DNA from: an uncultured Nitrososphaera sp.
GTDB taxonomy: Archaea; Thermoproteota; Nitrososphaeria; Nitrososphaerales; Nitrososphaeraceae
Assembly: GCF_946478925.1 (NCBI RefSeq)
Contig: NZ_CAMLDP010000059.1
Span: 1-12,126, forward strand
Length of the DNA stretch: 12,126 bases
Direction: 5' to 3'
In this document: positions 1-6,381 of the stretch, in pieces
Position numbering within the stretch: the first letter of the stretch is position 1
Layout of the letters: every line of letters starts with the position of its first letter
Notes under the pieces: model-generated
Seen by the model: only the letters and a program-made list of their open reading frames with translations
What the model was told of the DNA's origin: nothing
Databases searched by the model: none
Position numbers and translations under genes: made by a program

Positions 1-62
1 TACTCTGCGTTGCTGTAGCCTATCTGACCGAGACCAATAACTAGAACTTTTTTACTGTTCAT
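1..62 (-). CDS. Rossmann-fold NAD(P)-dependent oxidoreductase, N-terminal fragment (possible nucleotide-sugar enzyme)
   Basis: The reverse strand opens with ATG at 62 and reads 20 complete codons before leaving the window. The peptide begins MNSKKVLVIGLGQIGYSNAE, a beta strand followed by the glycine-rich GxGxIG turn that binds the ADP part of NAD(P). This turn occurs in nucleotide-sugar dehydrogenases, Gfo/Idh-type oxidoreductases and related enzymes; 20 residues cannot separate them. It is divergent from a sugar aminotransferase gene, which fits a role in surface-sugar biosynthesis, but that is inference. An A/T-rich TATA-like element lies 26 bp upstream of the ATG (82-93), so the transcript is probably leaderless and this start is credible. 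There is no Shine-Dalgarno sequence. Confidence 0.6.
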   Translation of the reverse strand, partial: MNSKKVLVIGLGQIGYSNAE

Positions 63-81
63 CTGGAGTCAACCTATCCAG

Positions 82-93
82 AAAATTAAAAGC
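82..93 (-). promoter_or_regulatory. TATA-like box for the leftmost minus-strand gene
   Basis: Read on the minus strand the element is GCTTTTAATTTT. Its centre is about 26 bp from the ATG at 62, the spacing expected when archaeal transcription starts at the start codon. With the plus-strand box at 257-263 it makes 63-288 a divergent promoter region; nothing else is evident there. Confidence 0.45.
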
Positions 94-256
94 CATTATG
101 CAGAACTGCTTTAGTTGATTGATACGAAGTCTTGCTCTAGTCCAGAAAACTATAGGATGCAGGGCTTTTGCTTGTATGGAAAAAAGCGAAAAGAAACCGC
201 GGCAGGACGCTGCGTAAGTATGAAGTATGTGTGTATATGGTCGTACGCCACTATTC

Positions 257-263
257 TTTTAAA
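257..263 (+). promoter_or_regulatory. TATA-like box for the aminotransferase gene
   Basis: TTTTAAA is centred about 29 bp before the TTG at 289. It supports a leaderless transcript starting at or next to this TTG rather than at the longer in-frame ATG at 115. Confidence 0.45.
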
Positions 264-288
264 CCGCAAAGGACACCTTGTTTCCATC

Positions 289-1398
289 TTGATCCCAATA
301 AACAGGCCGCAGCTAGGAGAGGAGGAAAAACGCGAGGTGATGAGCGTGATGGAGGAAAACGCTCTTACAAGCGCCGCGGCGGACGGCGGAAAACGCGTCC
401 GCGATTTTGAGTCTCTCATGAAAGAGTACCTCGGCTGCAAGCACGTCATAGCGGTCAACTCGGGCACCGCGGCTTTGCATGCGGCGCTCCTTGCGGCAGG
501 CATCGGCCCGGGCGACGAGGTGCTCGTCCCGTCGTTCACGTTTGTCGCAACCGCAAACGCGGTCGTCGCCTCTGGCGCAAAGCCGGTGTTCGTTGACATT
601 GAAAAGCGCGACTATACCATCGACGTTTCCGACGCAAAAAGCAAGGTGACGAAAAAGACCAAGGCGGTCATACCCGTCCACCTGTACGGCCACTCGTGCG
701 ATATGGACGCGCTGGACGAGCTTGCGCAGAAACGCTCGCTTGCTGTCATCGAGGACGCGTGCCAGTCGCTTGGCTCCACCTACAAAAAGAGGCAGACAGG
801 CACCTTTGGCGAAATGGGGTGCTTTAGCATGTACGCAAGCAAGGTGCTGACCTCCGGCGAGGGCGGCGCAATAACCACGGACGACTCGCGCCTTGCAGAC
901 AAGCTAAAGATGATACGAAACCACGGCATGGTCAAAGGCTATGACACGCGCATCTTGGGCCTGAACCTGCGCCTGCCAGAGCTTGCGGCAGCGATAGCAA
1001 AGGTGCAGATGGCAAAGCTTCCTGCAATGCTTGCCGCAAGGAGAAAGAACGCGCAACTGCTGTCAGAGCTCTTGCAGGGCGCAAAGGACGTTTCATTGCC
1101 GCAGGAAAGCGACGACAAGATATTCAACTGGTATCTCTACACGGTCTGCTTTGCAAAGGGTGCAGCGCGGGACGAGATGATGGCAAGGCTGCAGAAGGAA
1201 GGGATCGGCGCGACCGTCTACTACAACCCGCCGGTGCACAAGACGCCCTACTACAGCGGCAACTTTGCCGCAAAACTGCCGGCCACGGATTGGTGCGCCA
1301 AGCGCGTGCTTTCGCTCCCGGTCCACCCCGGCGTGCAGGAGGAAGACATCAGGCGCACGGCGGCAGGGATGATGCTTGCCCTGCCCTCATTGTCATGA
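289..1398 (+). CDS. DegT/DnrJ/EryC1/StrS-family PLP aminotransferase (sugar aminotransferase)
   Basis: This is a 369-residue fold-type I PLP enzyme of the family that aminates keto-sugars attached to nucleotides, usually for glycans or surface polysaccharide. The start is set at TTG 289 because the product then begins MIPINRPQLGEEEKREV, the usual N-terminus of this family. The longer frame back to ATG 115 adds 58 residues unlike the family, and a TATA-like box lies just upstream of 289. Visible motifs are NSGTAAL (about 57-63, phosphate/PLP binding), SFTF (82-85), the HLYGH segment (131-135), VIEDACQS with PLP-contacting Asp156, and SMYASK with Schiff-base Lys185 followed by the typical GEGG loop. 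The C-terminal half carries YYNPPVH, also typical. Length is normal. The divergent Rossmann-fold gene may act in the same sugar pathway. The exact sugar substrate cannot be read from the sequence. Confidence 0.93.
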   Translation: MIPINRPQLGEEEKREVMSVMEENALTSAAADGGKRVRDFESLMKEYLGCKHVIAVNSGTAALHAALLAAGIGPGDEVLVPSFTFVATANAVVASGAKPVFVDIEKRDYTIDVSDAKSKVTKKTKAVIPVHLYGHSCDMDALDELAQKRSLAVIEDACQSLGSTYKKRQTGTFGEMGCFSMYASKVLTSGEGGAITTDDSRLADKLKMIRNHGMVKGYDTRILGLNLRLPELAAAIAKVQMAKLPAMLAARRKNAQLLSELLQGAKDVSLPQESDDKIFNWYLYTVCFAKGAARDEMMARLQKEGIGATVYYNPPVHKTPYYSGNFAAKLPATDWCAKRVLSLPVHPGVQEEDIRRTAAGMMLALPSLS

Positions 1399-1442
1399 TT
1401 TCAATGTGAGGGAAAGAGGTAATTATCGCAACTTGTAAGATC

Positions 1443-1476
1443 ATATCATAAAAATCGTATATTATGATATTATCAT
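1443..1476. promoter_or_regulatory. Palindromic operator-like cluster upstream of the ammonium transporter gene
   Basis: A perfect palindrome ATGATA-T-TATCAT occupies 1464-1476 and ends 12 bp before the TATA box. A further half-site, ATATCATA (1443-1450), pairs exactly with TATGATAT (1463-1470) around a 12-nt spacer. The near-identical 14-mer TCATGATTTCRATG occurs at 1393-1406, over the stop codon of the preceding gene, and at 1473-1486. This arrangement suits binding by a dimeric regulator. A/T-rich chance palindromes or a role in ending the upstream transcript are alternatives. Confidence 0.35.
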
Positions 1477-1487
1477 GATTTCGATGA

Positions 1488-1497
1488 CTTTTTATAG
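1488..1497 (+). promoter_or_regulatory. TATA box of the ammonium transporter gene
   Basis: CTTTTTATAG is centred about 32 bp upstream of ATG 1525, predicting a transcript start within about 5-8 nt of the ATG. The leader would therefore be absent or very short, and no Shine-Dalgarno is needed. Confidence 0.6.
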
Positions 1498-1524
1498 CAT
1501 TCTCATCACAAGTAGAGGCTGGAA

Positions 1525-2751
1525 ATGCCGATTGACACTGGAGATACTACATGGATGCTCATCTCTACAGGTCTCGTCATGTTGATGACGCCTGCGCTTG
1601 GCTTTTTTGAAGCTGGCCTCATACGCAGCAAGAACGCGCTGTCCATCCTCATGCAGACCTTCTCCGGCCTTGCCATCCTTTCCACGCTCTGGTTCGTCTT
1701 GGGGTTCACGCTGGTGTTCTCTCCTTCCCAGAACGGGTGGATAGGCGGCCTCGACTGGCTGTTCTTCAACAACGTGCCATTCAAAGACAGCGTCGACTAT
1801 GCGCCCACGATACCGGGAGTCACGTTTGGCTCGTACCAGATGATGTTTGCAGTCATCACGCCGCTGCTCATAACGGGGGCGTTTGCAGAGAGGCTAAAGT
1901 GGAGCTCGTTTTTCGTTTTCATAATCGCGTGGAGCATATTCATCTACTACCCGCTTGCCCACTGGATCTGGGGCAGAGGCTGGCTTGCAGATCTGGGCGT
2001 GTTTGACTTTGCCGGCGGTATTGTCATCCACACGAGCGCGGGCATGGCCTCCCTTGCGGCCGCGCTCGTGCTTGGCCGCAGAAAGAACTTTGGGCCGGAC
2101 ATCATGGTCCCGCACAACATCCCCCTTGCAGTCATCGGGGCCGCGATGTTGTGGATAGGCTGGTTCGGCTTTAACGCGGGGAGCGCCCTTGCGTCAGGCG
2201 CGCTTGCCGCAAACACGCTCCTTGTAACCCACATTGCCTCTGCGACTTCTGCGATGGTGTGGATATTCCTTTCGTGGAAGAGGTCGGGCAAGCCGTCGAC
2301 TACTGCCGTAATCAACGGCGCCATTGCCGGCCTTGCTGGCGTGACTCCTGCCGCCGGCTTTATCGATCCGCAGAGTTCCTTCGTGCTCGGCATCGTGCTT
2401 GGCTTTGCGTCCTACTATGCCATCCTGCTCCTCAAGGAGCACTGGAAGATAGACGACGCGCTGGACGTCAGCTCGGTGCACGGAGTCACAGGCATCGTCG
2501 GCTCGCTTGCGATAGGCATACTTGCGACGCAGGTGGTAAACCCAGCAGGTCCAAACGGGCTCCTCTTTGGCAACCCAATGCAGTTTGCCATACAGGCGCT
2601 CGGGGTAGGAATCGCCGGCGCGCTTGGCTTTGGAGGCACGGTCGTCATCATGAAGATAATAGACAAGACCATCGGCCTCAAGGTCAAGGAAGAGGAAGAG
2701 GATATCGGCCTCGACATTACGCAGCACGCAGAGAGGGCCTACGTCACGTAG
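1525..2751 (+). CDS. amt: Ammonium transporter, Amt/MEP/Rh family
   Basis: This is a 408-residue polytopic membrane protein that takes up ammonium across the cytoplasmic membrane; in ammonia oxidizers it serves assimilation and possibly supply of the energy substrate. It aligns with E. coli AmtB with a one-residue offset at the key positions: Phe108 and Phe216 (Phe gate), Trp149 and Ser220 (external binding site), Asp161 in DFAGG, and the twin pore histidines His169 in HTSAG and His319 in SSVHG. About eleven hydrophobic segments are visible and the length fits a mature Amt. The tail after about residue 385 carries the acidic EEEEDIGLD and the HAERAY motif, the cytoplasmic part that contacts PII proteins in other organisms. 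No PII (glnK) gene lies next to it here. All pore residues are present, so it should be functional. Whether it is the high- or low-affinity type cannot be told from the sequence. Confidence 0.97.
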   Translation: MPIDTGDTTWMLISTGLVMLMTPALGFFEAGLIRSKNALSILMQTFSGLAILSTLWFVLGFTLVFSPSQNGWIGGLDWLFFNNVPFKDSVDYAPTIPGVTFGSYQMMFAVITPLLITGAFAERLKWSSFFVFIIAWSIFIYYPLAHWIWGRGWLADLGVFDFAGGIVIHTSAGMASLAAALVLGRRKNFGPDIMVPHNIPLAVIGAAMLWIGWFGFNAGSALASGALAANTLLVTHIASATSAMVWIFLSWKRSGKPSTTAVINGAIAGLAGVTPAAGFIDPQSSFVLGIVLGFASYYAILLLKEHWKIDDALDVSSVHGVTGIVGSLAIGILATQVVNPAGPNGLLFGNPMQFAIQALGVGIAGALGFGGTVVIMKIIDKTIGLKVKEEEEDIGLDITQHAERAYVT

Positions 2752-2760
2752 GTTCTCTCT

Positions 2761-2786
2761 TCACTCCTTTTTTTCCAAACTTTTTT
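2761..2786 (+). terminator. T-rich termination region after amt
   Basis: Ten bases after the amt stop, the plus strand shows CCTTTTTTTCC and then TTTTTT. Such T-tracts without a strong hairpin are the usual archaeal intrinsic terminator. The second tract merges with the promoter of the next gene. Confidence 0.45.
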
Positions 2787-2788
2787 AT

Positions 2789-2797
2789 CTTTAAAAC
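2789..2797 (+). promoter_or_regulatory. TATA box of the ArsA-like ATPase gene
   Basis: CTTTAAAAC is centred 26 bp before TTG 2819, which places the transcription start on the start codon and supports a leaderless TTG start. Confidence 0.55.
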
Positions 2798-2818
2798 GCC
2801 GATTTTGTTCTGCATACA

Positions 2819-3991
2819 TTGAGGCTCATCATATACACAGGCAAGGGAGGCACTGGCAAGACCGTGACTTCATGCGCCACGGCATTGAAACTGGCCAAGC
2901 GCGGGCACAGGACCCTGGTCCTGTCGGCAGACCCGGCGCACACGCTTGCAGACGCATTCATGATGCCGGAAGTGAGCTATGAAGCGATAAAGATAGCAGA
3001 GAACCTGGTGGCGCAGCAGATAGACCCCGTGACAGAGATGAGCAAGCAGTACAACACGATACTTTCGTACATGGCCTCCGTGTTTTCCGCAAAGGGCATC
3101 GACGAGACGCTTGCGTACGAGATAGCGATGCTTCCCGGCATGACGCAGCTTTTTTCATTGCTAAAGATAGAGGAGGTTTCAAAGACGGGCGAGTTTGACG
3201 CAGTGGTGCTTGACATGCCGGCGTCCGGCGAGGCGCTGCGCTATCTGTATTTCCCAAAGCTGGTAGGGAGCATCGGCCGCAAGCTGACAGGGCTTGCCGG
3301 ACTATTCTCAGGGTTTGCCAAGGTGTTCCAGCCGCTTGCAAAGATCCCGGCGCCCTCAAGGAGCGTCATCAAGAGCGAGATGGACCTGATTGACAGGCTC
3401 GACGCACTTTCCGACATCATCAAGGACAACGACGCCACGAGCGTGCGCCTTGTGGCAAACCCGGACACGTTCAGCATCGAAAACGCCAAGCGCGCCCTGA
3501 TGTCGGCAAGCCTGTACGGGATAAATGTGGACATGGCGATAATCAACAAGATAATGGCCAGCTCTTCCGACGCGTATTACGAAAAGTGGGCCAGCTTCCA
3601 GCACGGCAAGGTCGAGGAGGCCAAGGCCAACTTTTATCCGCTGCCGGTAAAGGAGGTGCAGCTGTACGCGACGGAACTCCGGGGGATAGAGATGCTAGAA
3701 AGGCACGGCGACTTGCTGTTCGGTGGCGAGGACCCCGCACGGGTGTTCTACAGGGGCCAGCCGTACGTGTTTGAAAAGCAAGATGCCATGATACGCATGA
3801 CAGTGCAGGTGCCCTTTTCAGAGAAGGACGACTTTACAATCGAGCGGTACGGCGACTCGCTCACGGTGAGCGTCAGGACTGCCGCAGGCAAGATCGTCAA
3901 CATCGTGCCCCTGCCTCTGGCAACCGCCGGCATGAAGCTAGCCAAGGCAAAACTGGAGGACAGGCAGCTTTTGGTGCTGTTTGAAAAGTAG
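2819..3991 (+). CDS. ArsA/Get3-family P-loop ATPase with C-terminal HSP20-like domain
   Basis: This 390-residue soluble ATPase belongs to the ArsA/Get3 group of the SIMIBI class. The N-terminus has the deviant P-loop GKGGTGKT (8-15) with the signature lysine K9, then SADPAHTL (36-43, switch I) and LDMPASGEALRYL (131-143, switch II). VANPDTFSIENAKRAL (212-227) is the adenine-side loop region. Residues about 322-390 form a small beta-rich segment (VPFSEKDDFTIERYGDSL onward) matching the HSP20-like domain appended to some prokaryotic ArsA proteins. There is one ATPase domain, not the tandem pair of bacterial arsenite pumps. Cysteine is almost absent (only C19), so the arsenite-binding thiols are missing and no arsB/arsR neighbour is seen. 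A Get3-like role in handling hydrophobic or membrane-bound clients is more likely than arsenic export, though this is inference. The TTG start is fixed by the immediate P-loop distance and the TATA box. Confidence 0.88.
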   Translation: MRLIIYTGKGGTGKTVTSCATALKLAKRGHRTLVLSADPAHTLADAFMMPEVSYEAIKIAENLVAQQIDPVTEMSKQYNTILSYMASVFSAKGIDETLAYEIAMLPGMTQLFSLLKIEEVSKTGEFDAVVLDMPASGEALRYLYFPKLVGSIGRKLTGLAGLFSGFAKVFQPLAKIPAPSRSVIKSEMDLIDRLDALSDIIKDNDATSVRLVANPDTFSIENAKRALMSASLYGINVDMAIINKIMASSSDAYYEKWASFQHGKVEEAKANFYPLPVKEVQLYATELRGIEMLERHGDLLFGGEDPARVFYRGQPYVFEKQDAMIRMTVQVPFSEKDDFTIERYGDSLTVSVRTAAGKIVNIVPLPLATAGMKLAKAKLEDRQLLVLFEK

Positions 3992-4002
3992 CAGTAGTAG
4001 CA

Positions 4003-4013
4003 AGATGTTTTTG
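4003..4013 (+). terminator. Weak T-tract after the ATPase gene
   Basis: GATGTTTTTGT lies 12 bases past the stop codon. It is the only T-run before the next promoter, so it is the likely place for transcription to end; no clear hairpin precedes it. Confidence 0.25.
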
Positions 4014-4088
4014 TACACTACCCTTCGTACAGAGGATTTCTTTGACTATGGATCGGAGCTGCGAACTAGTGTTTGTACCCGCAAACAG

Positions 4089-4100
4089 TTTATATAATAT
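4089..4100 (+). promoter_or_regulatory. TATA box of the ferredoxin gene
   Basis: TTTATATAATAT is the strongest TATA box in the window. It is centred about 34 bp before ATG 4129, predicting a leader of roughly 8 nt. A strong promoter suits an abundant electron carrier. Confidence 0.7.
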
Positions 4101-4128
4101 TTGAAACCCTCACTCTTGCAGAGTAAAA

Positions 4129-4665
4129 ATGCCGATAGATCCAGACTTTCCGCGGAATCATCAAGTGATTGGAAGGATTAACCACTCTGACGGCGAGCAC
4201 TTCCACTTCTTCTGGGGCCCAGGCAAGGTAGCCGAGGCCGCCGAGAACGAGGAGGTCAAGCACGCCTACGAGTCGCACGGCGAGGAGCTGGTCCCGCTGG
4301 GCGTGAGTGGCACAATGGTCGCCATCGACTGGGACTCTTGCGTCGCAGACGGCGCCTGCATAGAGGCTTGCCCGGTCCAGGTGTACCAGTGGTACAGGAC
4401 AGAGCAAGACATCCCGGCAAAAGATGCTATCACACAGACCTTTGCAGGGACAGGAAGCTCGGTGAAGGAAGAGCGCAAGGACTACACTGACAAGGCAGAC
4501 CCGATAAGGGAGCACGACTGCATCTGGTGCATGGCGTGCGTTTCAGTGTGCCCGCCTCAGGCAGTAAAGGTAGACCAGAGCAACCTGGAATTCCACGAAA
4601 AGGCTGCAGGCACCTTCAACGAAGCGCTGTCAAAGAGCTCTCAGGCTCCGCCGCACGCGCACTAG
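4129..4665 (+). CDS. Archaeal 7-cysteine dicluster ferredoxin with N-terminal His-rich extension
   Basis: This 178-residue cytoplasmic electron carrier is homologous to the Sulfolobus zinc-containing ferredoxins, which accept electrons from 2-oxoacid:ferredoxin oxidoreductases. Seven cysteines are seen: C71, C77 and C81 in [12 protein letters not shown], and C131, C134, C137 and C141 in [12 protein letters not shown]. By the Sulfolobus pattern, C71/C77/C141 would hold a [3Fe-4S] cluster, with Asp74 at the fourth corner where a [4Fe-4S] cluster would need a Cys. C131/C134/C137/C81 would hold a [4Fe-4S] cluster. The insert between the two motifs is about 22 residues longer than in Sulfolobus (around 92-118), and a tail of about 35 residues follows. 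As recalled, the Sulfolobus zinc ligands are three N-terminal His plus an Asp. The Asp is kept (D124 in ADP), but Ser60 replaces the third His and the others do not align; an HFHFFWGP segment (24-31) is new. ATG start follows the TATA box closely. Confidence 0.9.
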   Translation: MPIDPDFPRNHQVIGRINHSDGEHFHFFWGPGKVAEAAENEEVKHAYESHGEELVPLGVSGTMVAIDWDSCVADGACIEACPVQVYQWYRTEQDIPAKDAITQTFAGTGSSVKEERKDYTDKADPIREHDCIWCMACVSVCPPQAVKVDQSNLEFHEKAAGTFNEALSKSSQAPPHAH

Positions 4666-4707
4666 CCTTTCCTTCTTTTTCCTTTCTTTCTTTCTTTTCA
4701 TTTTCTT
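4666..4707 (+). terminator. Polypyrimidine terminator tract after the ferredoxin gene
   Basis: Immediately after the stop codon there are about 42 bases made almost wholly of C and T, with several T runs of 3-5. This is a good archaeal T-rich terminator for a highly transcribed gene, and it ends at the promoter of the next gene. Confidence 0.55.
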
Positions 4708-4746
4708 TAAGATTAAATCACGCCACGCGCGTTATTCTCGCTGTAG

Positions 4747-5331
4747 TTGCCCGTCTTCTCTGACTCGTACATGGGCCTCTTTATGCCAGCCGACATCCCG
4801 GCAAGGATAACGCGCTTTATCGCAGGGCAGGCCGATTTCCCGTACATAAAGCGAGAAGAGACAGTCGGCGCGTTTTTCATATTCGGCAAGGACCACGGCG
4901 TGCACGGCGACTCTGAAGTAGCGGAGGCAAGGGACCTTGCAAAAAGGACTGTGGAGCAGGCCGCAAAAGACATACGCATGTACGCGTCAATGCCAGGCAG
5001 GCTAGATTCCGCATTCACACGTGAAAACTATACAAAGCGCATGCTGCAGATTGCAGTCGACACACGTGGGCTGAAGCAGGAAGAGGTAAACGAGCGCGTG
5101 GCCGGTGACCCGACCATATTATCAGACTGCTTTGCGCAGCACGTCGCGTTTTACAGGCAAGAGTTTTATTTCGAGATTTTCGGCCCGTTGAAAAAATACC
5201 AGCTGCCGCCGTCGCTGCAAGAAAGGCTAGAGTCGAGGATGATACTGCTCGGCTACAACGCGAAAAACGCCAAGGAGCTCCCCTTTGCCAGTTCGCTAGG
5301 GGCCTTTTTTGCGTGGCTGAAATCGCACTAG
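4747..5331 (+). CDS. Conserved-looking hypothetical protein, 194 aa, unrecognised
   Basis: I do not recognise this protein. It is a soluble-looking alpha/beta sequence without signal peptide or membrane segment. The first half is mixed strand and helix (GAFFIFGKDH at about 41-50), followed by a helical, charged stretch (residues about 57-110) and a helical C-terminal part ending GAFFAWLKSH. There is one cysteine (in ILSDCFAQH) and no obvious catalytic signature. The start is uncertain: TTG 4747 lies about 32 bp past an A/T-rich box (4704-4718) and would be near-leaderless, in line with the TTG starts of other genes here; ATG 4771 would give 186 residues. The 3' end overlaps the convergent neighbour by 4 bp, both stop codons using the same CTAG. 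GC-rich third positions like its neighbours support a real gene. Confidence 0.75.
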   Translation: MPVFSDSYMGLFMPADIPARITRFIAGQADFPYIKREETVGAFFIFGKDHGVHGDSEVAEARDLAKRTVEQAAKDIRMYASMPGRLDSAFTRENYTKRMLQIAVDTRGLKQEEVNERVAGDPTILSDCFAQHVAFYRQEFYFEIFGPLKKYQLPPSLQERLESRMILLGYNAKNAKELPFASSLGAFFAWLKSH

Positions 5332-5879
5332 AAATTCGACGTGTGGTCGATGACGCGCACCATGTGCTTGACGTCTAGCACCACCACACCTTTTGGCAGG
5401 TTTATCGCAAGCACCTGCTCTTTGGGCGGGCTGTACCGCAGGACATGCACCAGCGCGCCCTTGCCGAGCCTCCTTCCGCTCCTCTTTTCAATCACTATCT
5501 CAGGGTCGAACAGCGCGTCAAACGCGAAAAAGTAGGTGCCGCCCCACACGTTCACGGAATACTCTATTCGGTAATACGGTATCGACATCCTGGGAAACAT
5601 CAGCGCGGTTGACGAGTGCACGTTTTCTTCAGCATCGTGCATCCGGCCGCCGTGGTACGCGTCGATAAAGGGCACCTTTGCATAGACGGTCGAGTTGACC
5701 GCCTTTCTAGTACACAGAGTCTCGTACCGGGCAAACTCTTCCTCAGGGAGCGTCGCCGGCCCGTACCTGGCGTCGTCGTGCATCGTCGTCCGACGGTTTA
5801 CCACGAATTTTTCCCCGGCCTCAAGCAGGCGCCGCAGGTTTTCCACGAACTGGTGCTCGTTGCACTCGTATAGTGGCAC
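5328..5879 (-). CDS. Hypothetical protein, 183 aa, second gene of a two-gene operon
   Basis: Function not recognised. The product is a soluble protein without signal peptide or membrane helix. The N-terminal part is charged and helical (about 1-60), and residues about 95-180 are rich in beta-strand patterns (IEYSVNVWGGTYFFAFDAL, ALVHVLRY, VVVLDVKHMVRVI). The GTG start overlaps the stop of the upstream 93-aa gene by one base (TAGTG), so the two are almost certainly co-transcribed and perhaps translationally coupled, and may work together. Downstream its TAG shares the CTAG palindrome with the stop of the convergent gene. Two cysteines are present (in YECNEH and ETLCTR) with no cofactor motif. 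Confidence 0.75.
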   Translation of the reverse strand: MPLYECNEHQFVENLRRLLEAGEKFVVNRRTTMHDDARYGPATLPEEEFARYETLCTRKAVNSTVYAKVPFIDAYHGGRMHDAEENVHSSTALMFPRMSIPYYRIEYSVNVWGGTYFFAFDALFDPEIVIEKRSGRRLGKGALVHVLRYSPPKEQVLAINLPKGVVVLDVKHMVRVIDHTSNF

Positions 5880-6160
5880 TATCCGCCCACGCCCTTGACG
5901 ACGTGCGTTATCGTGCTTTTAGAGCCGCAGATTGTGATGATAGGGTCCTTTGGGTACGCGTCGCCGATTTCCTCAGAGACGCTTATCGTCTCGTCGCCCC
6001 GGACGTACAGCAGGCGCTTCCAGAACTTGCCGTCAGCTACGACAGTCGCAGAATCCTGCAAAAGAAAGCCTATCTCGGAGAGGCTTGCCTCCACCCTTTC
6101 AAGCGGCACAAGAACCGAAATGGACTTGAGCATTTGTTGCGGCTGCTCATCCTTGCGCAC
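5879..6160 (-). CDS. Hypothetical protein, 93 aa, first gene of a two-gene operon
   Basis: Function not recognised. This small soluble protein has alternating hydrophobic patterns (ISVLVPL, ATVVADGKFWKRLLYV, PIITICG) that suggest a compact alpha/beta fold. GTG 6160 is chosen because a TATA box (6183-6190, minus strand) is centred 26 bp upstream, implying a leaderless message; ATG at 6133 is an alternative that would drop nine residues. The stop codon overlaps the GTG of the 183-aa gene by one base. A partner or regulatory subunit of the larger protein is possible, but nothing in the sequence proves it. Confidence 0.7.
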   Translation of the reverse strand: MRKDEQPQQMLKSISVLVPLERVEASLSEIGFLLQDSATVVADGKFWKRLLYVRGDETISVSEEIGDAYPKDPIITICGSKSTITHVVKGVGG

Positions 6161-6182
6161 GATATTTTGATCGCTTTACGAA

Positions 6183-6190
6183 TATAAAAA
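6183..6190 (-). promoter_or_regulatory. TATA box of the 93-aa/183-aa operon
   Basis: On the minus strand it reads TTTTTATA, centred 26 bp before GTG 6160. It is the only promoter seen for the pair. Confidence 0.55.
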
Positions 6191-6381
6191 TCGGTCGAAA
6201 GACTGTGCACAAGACTGTTTTTTTCGAGTGTGCATAAATGCATAATTTGAGCACGCTTGTGCATAATTGGGAAAAGAACGGCCCATCATAGGGTCGCTGC
6301 GGCATATACACGGCAGTACGTCTTGCAACGATAAGAGAACTATTTTGGGGCGTGGCTGCTACTGCTTGATTAGCTCTCTCC
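6191..6381. other. Intergenic region with three TGCATAAWT copies
   Basis: This spacer, between the 3' end of the polysaccharide deacetylase gene and the promoter of the 93-aa gene, holds no credible gene. It contains TGCATAAAT at 6231, TGCATAATT at 6239 and TGCATAATT at 6260, a GACTGT direct repeat around GTGCAC (6201-6218), and a plus-strand T-run at 6217-6224. The motifs lie 40-80 bp upstream of the operon's TATA box and could be regulator sites. Confidence 0.4.

Noticed and set aside
115..288. 58-codon N-terminal extension of the aminotransferase frame
   Set aside because: It does not resemble the family, and a TATA-like box lies inside it at the right distance from TTG 289.
1947..2393. 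148-codon minus-strand frame inside amt
   Set aside because: Shadow of the highly conserved Amt reading frame; GC-rich third positions leave few antisense stops.
2819..3991. Arsenic resistance operon
   Set aside because: The ATPase lacks arsenite-binding cysteines and the second ATPase domain, and no arsB, arsC or arsR gene is nearby.
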